A stretch of 11,131 nt of DNA from Candidatus Hydrogenedentota bacterium. Its GTDB lineage: Bacteria; Hydrogenedentota; Hydrogenedentia; Hydrogenedentales; CAITNO01. Under the pieces are notes generated by a model. That model was not told where the DNA came from, ran no database searches, and saw only the letters and a program-made list of their open reading frames with translations. The translations under genes were made by a program, and so were the position numbers. Location of the stretch: the NCBI GenBank assembly GCA_903822375.1, contig CAIJOU010000070.1:1-11131 (forward strand), given 5' to 3'. Of the stretch, positions 7,302-11,131 are shown piece after piece (position 1 is the stretch's first letter; each line of letters opens with the position of its first letter).

Positions 7302-7450
7302 GCGCCCCGCAGCAACCTGGGACAGGACGCGCGGCGCCAAGGGCGGTATTGCAGGGTAATCCCTGCGGCGCGGTGGAAATCGCGGGCTACGCGCAAATTG
7401 CCCGGGGGGATGTCACGCCCGACATTGTCGCACGCCGGAGGAAGCCGGAA
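7302..7450. other. Convergent intergenic region
   Basis: This 149-nt gap lies between the ends of the kinase operon and the minus-strand membrane-protein gene. Besides the hairpin at 7334-7371 it shows no convincing ORF, and no T-tract follows any stem on either strand. An alternative long-range pairing of 7302-7312 with 7363-7371 competes with the local hairpin. Confidence 0.5.
7334..7371. terminator. Possible bidirectional terminator-like hairpin
   Basis: GCAGGG (7351-7356) and CCCTGC (7361-7366) form a perfect 6-bp stem with a TAAT loop, and GCGCC (7334-7338) can pair with GGCGC (7367-7371) outside it. It sits between two converging genes, where a shared terminator is expected. There is no U-run on either strand, so Rho-independent termination is uncertain. 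Confidence 0.3.
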
Positions 7451-8257
7451 TCACAGCACTTCCTCTTCAACATTCTCTGAAGACTCCTCGTCCGCCACGC
7501 CGGGGGTGACGGAGTAGGAGGCCAGTATCCGATCGATCTTGCGCATCTTGAGCGCCAGGAAGGGAACGTTCTTCATGCGCGCCAGCACGCGGTTGCCCTG
7601 GGCCGTGCGGACTTCCACGTCGCCGGCAAGCAGCACGACCAGCTCGAAAAAGTCCCGGTAGGAGGCGCTTACACCCTTGGCGCCGCGGCCCAGCGAACTG
7701 CTGCCGCGGAACATGACGTAGTGTTCGATCTCGTTCTGGGTGAAAACCCATTTGTCATTGATGCGGGCGCCAATGATCACGATGGCGTAAATGGCCGAAA
7801 GAAAGATGCTGGTGATCATTCCAAACTCCGGGGAGTATTGGGGGTTGATCTGTTTGAGGAACTGCCCGATTTGGCTGAACACGCGAATGTCTTTTGCGTC
7901 CTGCAGCCACAGCATGCAGAAGGACAGTGCGGCAATGACAATCACCCAGAACACCGCCATGTTGCGGTTCACGTCAATGCCCATGGTCAGCAGTACAACC
8001 ACCAATGTGATGACGTAAATCCACGCCTCGGCCGTGTGCGGCGCCGCGGTGACCCCGCAGGTGAACCAGAACAGAAAACCCAGCGCAATGAGCGGCCAGA
8101 TGTAGATAAGCGGAGGGTATGAGTAGAGCACGATGCGCTCACCGCCCGGTTTCTTCAATCCCGCCTTGTCGGCCGTCTGTTTTGCGGCGGGGGACGCCGC
8201 GTGTTGTTCCCCGCCCGCTCCGGCGGATGACCCTGCTTCAGGCAAATTGGATTCCAT
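7451..8257 (-). CDS. Four-TM membrane protein with cytosolic, possibly PH-like C-terminal domain
   Basis: This is a 268-residue protein of unknown function. Residues 1-40 are polar and Ala/Gly-rich. Hydrophobic segments at about 46-68, 78-94, 100-118 and 146-165 predict four membrane helices with both ends in the cytosol. Residues about 167-252 begin DKWVFTQNEIEHY and read as a compact beta-rich domain ending in a helix (PFLALKMRKIDRIL), an order that fits a bacterial PH-like fold; this is inference, not a recognised signature. The tail is acidic (EESSENVEEE). The frame is open upstream to ATGs at 8314 and 8410, but I chose 8257. It has an AGGAGG site 8 nt upstream, and a sigma70-like promoter at 8322-8351 places the transcript start downstream of 8314. 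It lies downstream of the dynamin-like gene on the same strand, so a joint membrane role is possible but unproven. Confidence 0.85.
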   Translation of the reverse strand: MESNLPEAGSSAGAGGEQHAASPAAKQTADKAGLKKPGGERIVLYSYPPLIYIWPLIALGFLFWFTCGVTAAPHTAEAWIYVITLVVVLLTMGIDVNRNMAVFWVIVIAALSFCMLWLQDAKDIRVFSQIGQFLKQINPQYSPEFGMITSIFLSAIYAIVIIGARINDKWVFTQNEIEHYVMFRGSSSLGRGAKGVSASYRDFFELVVLLAGDVEVRTAQGNRVLARMKNVPFLALKMRKIDRILASYSVTPGVADEESSENVEEEVL

Positions 8258-8265
8258 GCCGCATA

Positions 8266-8271
8266 CCTCCT
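8266..8271 (-). promoter_or_regulatory. Ribosome binding site deciding the start at 8257
   Basis: On the minus strand AGGAGG lies 8 nt before the ATG at 8257. The alternative ATGs at 8314 and 8410 have no comparable site, so this one sets the start. Confidence 0.8.
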
Positions 8272-8321
8272 CGTTCCAAGCGTTGAAAACATCCCACGCA
8301 AACTGCAATTCCATGGATGCC

Positions 8322-8351
8322 AGTATATATGGCGGGCTCAAAAAATTCCAA
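8322..8351 (-). promoter_or_regulatory. Sigma70-like promoter of the membrane-protein gene
   Basis: Read on the minus strand, TTGGAA (8346-8351) is followed by an 18-nt spacer and TATACT (8322-8327), which matches the -10 consensus at 5 of 6 bases. Transcription would begin near 8315, leaving a leader of about 57 nt before the ATG at 8257. It lies downstream of the inverted repeat at 8424-8459, which suggests this gene has its own transcript. Confidence 0.5.
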
Positions 8352-8423
8352 GGGCGTTTCCGTTCGTCCGAAGCCTGAGACGGCTTGACGGCTGTCTTGC
8401 TCCGGGACACCGCCGGACAAACG

Positions 8424-8459
8424 GCGCGGCGGGCCGCCTTTTCCTGCTGCCCGCCGCGC
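8424..8459 (-). terminator. Terminator-like hairpin after the dynamin gene
   Basis: GCGCGGCGGGC (8424-8434) and GCCCGCCGCGC (8449-8459) form a perfect 11-bp GC-rich stem with a 14-nt loop, starting 36 nt past the dynamin stop codon. Read on the minus strand it is followed by CGTTTGTCC, so the U-tract is weak. Its position between a stop codon and a new promoter favours a terminator. The 14-nt loop is longer than usual. Confidence 0.5.
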
Positions 8460-8494
8460 TTTGATCCATACTGTCCGCCACGCGGATAAACCCG

Positions 8495-10693
8495 TCAGGC
8501 GATTGTCTCGATTTCGTTCGGCCCGTTGACCTGTGCAGTCTCCACGGCCCGTCCCCCGAGTTCGGCAAGATCGGCCAGTTTGGGTTCGAGCCGGGCAATG
8601 ATCTCTTCCTGTTTCCTGCGCAGTTCATCCTCCTCCTCCAGGATGGCCGCCAGTCTGGCGCGCATGTCCTGTGAGGCCTGTTCGAAGGCGTCCCGAATGT
8701 AGTCGGAGAACTCGGCCCGACGCAGCAGCAGCGCTTCGCGAAGCTGCCCTTTGATGGCGGCCGGCCGACCGGCCGCAATGCCCTTTTTGGAACCCAGGAT
8801 CAACTGCTGCACCTGCTCCCGAATCGAGGCGGTCAGTTTCTTGCGGACGACGGATTTCGCGGTGGCGGCCCTCAGGACCAGCCCGACCAGGACGCCTGCG
8901 GCCGCGCCCGCGCCGGCAGCCATCTGCAGCGCCATGTTCATGTCGGGAAGCTCTCCCCAGACCCCGCCGGCCACCGTGCCCGCGCCAATCGCGGCACCCA
9001 GGACGGCACCGCCGATGATGAAGCCAAAATAGGAACCCGCCAGGCTCGCACTCAGCTTCTGTATCTGAATGCCTGGTGTTTCAAACGGGTCGTGCCGGAC
9101 CGGGTCTGACGGGCACGATGCACCCATTTTGGTCAGCGCGGTGTCTTCCACTGCGTAAACTTCCAGATTCAGGTCCCTGTAAAGGTTCTGCAGAAAGGCC
9201 CCTGCAAGGCTTTCGACCTTGGCGGCAAGCGGCGTAAAGCCGTTCTGCTTTGCGTTCTTGTAGTTAAGGTCGTCGCAAAGCCATTCGCGTGCCGGGTCCA
9301 GAATGGCGCGCTGAACCGTCTCCTCGGTCACGCGGCTGTCGAGCAGCTTCTCATACCCGGGGTATTCCCGGCCATTGAGCAGCACTCCGCCGCCGGACAT
9401 GTCCTGAAGGATGCTGCTGACCGCCTCGGCCCGCCGCGCTCCGTCCGCAATTTCCCCTGACAGTATTTCGCTCTGCTCATTGAGTTCGGCCAGGCGGGGC
9501 ACGTCGCGCGCCATATCCAGTTGCACCTGGATGGGCCGGGCATAGGTCCACGCCTTTTCATCTATGAACCGGCACGCCGACTCGAGTATGGCCCCCTCGC
9601 GGTTTTCGGTGTACAAATAGCGGAGCAGGCGGTCGCGAAGCGTGGTGATATTGCTCTTTTCCATGAGGTACTCCGCGACACCGGCGGCGGGGTCCTCGCC
9701 CAGCATAAGTTCACGCTGAAGCGCCCAGGGAATCTTGATCTTGTTGTTGCCGTCCAAGTCTTCCAGGGTCGTCTGGAAGCGCGAAAGCTGCGACGAGACC
9801 AGCGCATACAGCGCGGACACGAAGAAGATCTCGGGAGACTCAACGACGCCGCGAAGGCTGCGGAAGAGGTCTTTCGCCGGCCCGCGGTGTCCCTTGGGGT
9901 CTATTTCGTCCTCGTTGAGCTGGTCTGCCTTGTTGATGACAAACATGACCTTGCGGTGGCGGTGCTTGACCACCTTTTCAATGAACTCACGGTTGTGTTC
10001 GGTTCCCGGGTTCTGGCTGTCCAGCAGGCAGATGACCAGGTGGCTGTTGGGGATGATTTCTTCCGCTATCTTGTTGTTGGTTTCGGAAATGCTGTGAACT
10101 CCCGGCGAATCCACCAGGGCCACGTCGTCAGCCAGCAGGTCGGTGGGCAGGTAAATGTGGAGTTCGTCAAACTTGCCGCGGAACGAGCGCAGTTGCGGAA
10201 AGTCCTCATCCGCCGTGAGCGTCACGAGCGGGCGAAGGGTGCGGACAAGATCGCGCCCCTGGTTGGACGGAAAGGCGATGACGACCTGGTTCATGTCCTC
10301 GCCTGCGAGCACGTCCGCCGTGACGCCGCACGCCGCCACCAACCGGGCCAGCGTTTCCAGTTCTTCCTCGGATACGGGCGTGGAAAGGTTCAGAACAACC
10401 CGCATGTCGTCTGACTTGATGATGTGCGTAATCTTGGTGGTGCACTCCTCGAGTACCATCGGCAGATACTCCTCGCCAAGAAACGCATTGACGAGGGCCG
10501 ACTTGCCCACATTGAACTCGCCCAGAATGACGACCCGGTACTTGCCCTCCTTCAACTCACGCCGCTTGCGCCCTATGATGCGCGCCTCCTCCTCCTTGTC
10601 CCCAACAAAGTCCGGATCGTCGAGAAACACCTCCAAAGCGTCCAGCGCCTGAAAGGCCCATGCCCTGTGTGCGATGTGTTGTTCAATGTTCAT
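8495..10693 (-). CDS. Dynamin-family large GTPase (bacterial dynamin-like protein)
   Basis: This 732-residue GTPase is expected to bind and reshape or repair membranes. The GTPase domain (about 50-300) has the P-loop GEFNVGKS (58-65), switch Thr85/Thr86 (ECTTKITH), DSPG (195-198) and NKAD (254-257), as in dynamin/mitofusin-type proteins. A mostly helical region follows. Residues about 550-608 hold two glycine/alanine-rich hydrophobic stretches (SYFGFIIGGAVLGAAIGAG and AAGAGAAAGVLVGLVL), like the membrane-inserting paddle of bacterial dynamin-like proteins. The C-terminus (about 640-715) is charged and coiled-coil-like. The frame is open to an ATG at 10750, but 10693 is preferred: it has GGGAG 8 nt upstream, and the extra 19 residues are unlike the rest. 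Known relatives act in membrane fusion, membrane-stress resistance or defence; which applies here cannot be told. A four-TM protein gene lies downstream on the same strand. Confidence 0.92.
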   Translation of the reverse strand: MNIEQHIAHRAWAFQALDALEVFLDDPDFVGDKEEEARIIGRKRRELKEGKYRVVILGEFNVGKSALVNAFLGEEYLPMVLEECTTKITHIIKSDDMRVVLNLSTPVSEEELETLARLVAACGVTADVLAGEDMNQVVIAFPSNQGRDLVRTLRPLVTLTADEDFPQLRSFRGKFDELHIYLPTDLLADDVALVDSPGVHSISETNNKIAEEIIPNSHLVICLLDSQNPGTEHNREFIEKVVKHRHRKVMFVINKADQLNEDEIDPKGHRGPAKDLFRSLRGVVESPEIFFVSALYALVSSQLSRFQTTLEDLDGNNKIKIPWALQRELMLGEDPAAGVAEYLMEKSNITTLRDRLLRYLYTENREGAILESACRFIDEKAWTYARPIQVQLDMARDVPRLAELNEQSEILSGEIADGARRAEAVSSILQDMSGGGVLLNGREYPGYEKLLDSRVTEETVQRAILDPAREWLCDDLNYKNAKQNGFTPLAAKVESLAGAFLQNLYRDLNLEVYAVEDTALTKMGASCPSDPVRHDPFETPGIQIQKLSASLAGSYFGFIIGGAVLGAAIGAGTVAGGVWGELPDMNMALQMAAGAGAAAGVLVGLVLRAATAKSVVRKKLTASIREQVQQLILGSKKGIAAGRPAAIKGQLREALLLRRAEFSDYIRDAFEQASQDMRARLAAILEEEDELRRKQEEIIARLEPKLADLAELGGRAVETAQVNGPNEIETIA

Positions 10694-10701
10694 GGTATAT
10701 G

Positions 10702-10706
10702 CTCCC
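10702..10706 (-). promoter_or_regulatory. Ribosome binding site deciding the dynamin start
   Basis: GGGAG on the minus strand lies 8 nt before the ATG at 10693. It supports that start over the in-frame ATG at 10750. Confidence 0.65.
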
Positions 10707-10948
10707 GGGGTTACTGAGTGGTACGAACGAAGAAGTAACAAGTTTAACAAGATTCGCCGAACGGATCATGCTTTTTATTTCATAGGGCGTTACTCTGCAA
10801 ATAGGAAAGAGTCTCAACAGTGAGGATTTCCTCCCACCCAATTGTTCTCGCGGTTCACTGGACTCATGCCATGCATTTTCACGCGGCATTCTGTAGAATA
10901 ACAGTCTGCTCATTCCTTTTCATTCCTGCGGGAAGCGGGAAACTGACT

Positions 10949-10953
10949 GGAGG
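10949..10953 (+). promoter_or_regulatory. Ribosome binding site of the partial membrane-protein gene
   Basis: GGAGG lies 9 nt before the ATG at 10963. The nearer GTG at 10958 runs into a stop after three codons, so 10963 is the start. Confidence 0.7.
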
Positions 10954-10962
10954 AAACGTGGA

Positions 10963-11131
10963 ATGCTGATATTTCAGGCTTATCTGGACACTTGGCCGCT
11001 GTGCCTGGGGCTTGCCTGTTTCTTTGTTATGCTTTCCGGACTGGCCCATTTTGTGCGGATGCCCTGGGGAAAGCACACGGTCAACGCACGATTCCTGTTT
11101 TGGTCCTCGCTCCTCTTCTGGCTTGTCTTTA
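10963..11131 (+). CDS. Small membrane protein, N-terminal part (runs off the window)
   Basis: The first 56 codons are visible and the frame stays open to the window edge. The product begins MLIFQAYLDTWPLCLGLACF. A hydrophobic segment spans about 10-30, a short basic stretch (VRMPWGKH) follows near 32-39, and a second hydrophobic segment begins near 43. This fits an inner-membrane protein of at least two helices. There is no signal-peptidase site or lipobox, and I do not recognise the family. It is transcribed divergently from the dynamin gene. A strong RBS makes it a likely real gene although most of it is missing. Confidence 0.65.
   Translation, partial: MLIFQAYLDTWPLCLGLACFFVMLSGLAHFVRMPWGKHTVNARFLFWSSLLFWLVF

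Larger units (their letters stand above)
10694..10962. other. Divergent intergenic region
   Basis: This 269-nt, relatively AT-rich stretch lies between the dynamin gene and the divergent membrane-protein gene and must hold both promoters. On the minus strand TTGCAG, a 17-nt spacer and TAAAAA form a weak candidate for the dynamin gene (about 10772-10800). On the plus strand TAGAAT at 10894-10899 is a -10-like hexamer with no good -35. A small CTCA-ACAG-TGAG hairpin lies at 10813-10824. No convincing ORF is present. Confidence 0.45.

Noticed and set aside
1082..7340. Long antisense ORFs (for example 1082-1957, 4737-5912 and 6057-7340 on the minus strand)
   Set aside because: They mirror well-supported kinase domains. 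High GC at third codon positions removes stops from the opposite strand, and the translations have no domain motifs.
7061..7480. Plus-strand ORF running past the kinase stop
   Set aside because: Mostly an out-of-frame shadow of the C-terminal receiver, with no RBS.
9521..10652. Plus-strand ORFs 9521-10414 and 10155-10652
   Set aside because: Antisense to the dynamin GTPase domain whose G motifs are intact, and no RBS or domain signature in the translations.
10694..10750. Upstream dynamin start at 10750
   Set aside because: The extra 19 residues have no RBS, whereas ATG 10693 has one at good spacing.

Overview
The window is about 60% GC bacterial DNA with standard code and clear Shine-Dalgarno sites. 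Multi-PAS hybrid histidine kinases, Rcp1-type response regulators and a dynamin-like GTPase suggest a free-living Gram-negative bacterium with a large signalling repertoire. This could be a deltaproteobacterium-like, planctomycete-like or related lineage. There is no rRNA or other marker, so I cannot place it more finely. No tRNA, CRISPR array, transposase or prophage gene was found.

Layout. Positions 1-382 carry no convincing gene. They hold an AT-rich putative promoter (60-86) and a leader that can fold into a three-way junction (189-258) plus a further hairpin, bracketed by a 13-nt near-perfect direct repeat. Positions 383-7301 (+) are a tightly packed signalling operon. First comes a membrane hybrid kinase with architecture TM-HK-REC-PAS-HK, split by an apparent 1-nt frameshift at about 1870 into 383-1891 and 1888-3120. 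A stand-alone receiver follows with an ATGA overlap (3117-3596). Last is a 1233-residue REC-PAS-PAS-GAF-PAS-PAS-HK-REC kinase (3600-7301). The operon encodes three kinase cores and four receivers but no DNA-binding, GGDEF, EAL or other output domain.

After a 149-nt convergent gap come two minus-strand genes. One is a four-TM membrane protein with a cytosolic, possibly PH-like, C-terminal domain (7451-8257, own promoter and RBS). The other is a dynamin-family GTPase with a glycine-rich hydrophobic hairpin expected to insert into membrane (8495-10693). An 11-bp inverted repeat between them probably terminates the dynamin transcript. A divergent plus-strand gene for a small membrane protein starts at 10963 and leaves the window.

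Working together. The second kinase core of the first protein and the stand-alone receiver look like a Cph1/Rcp1-type pair. The receiver at the N-terminus of the large kinase could let the first kinase feed the second. The dynamin and its membrane neighbour could act together at the inner membrane, but that rests on proximity only. The main oddities are the structured leader, the frameshift inside a receiver domain, the cysteine-rich GAF domain and the output-less phosphorelay.
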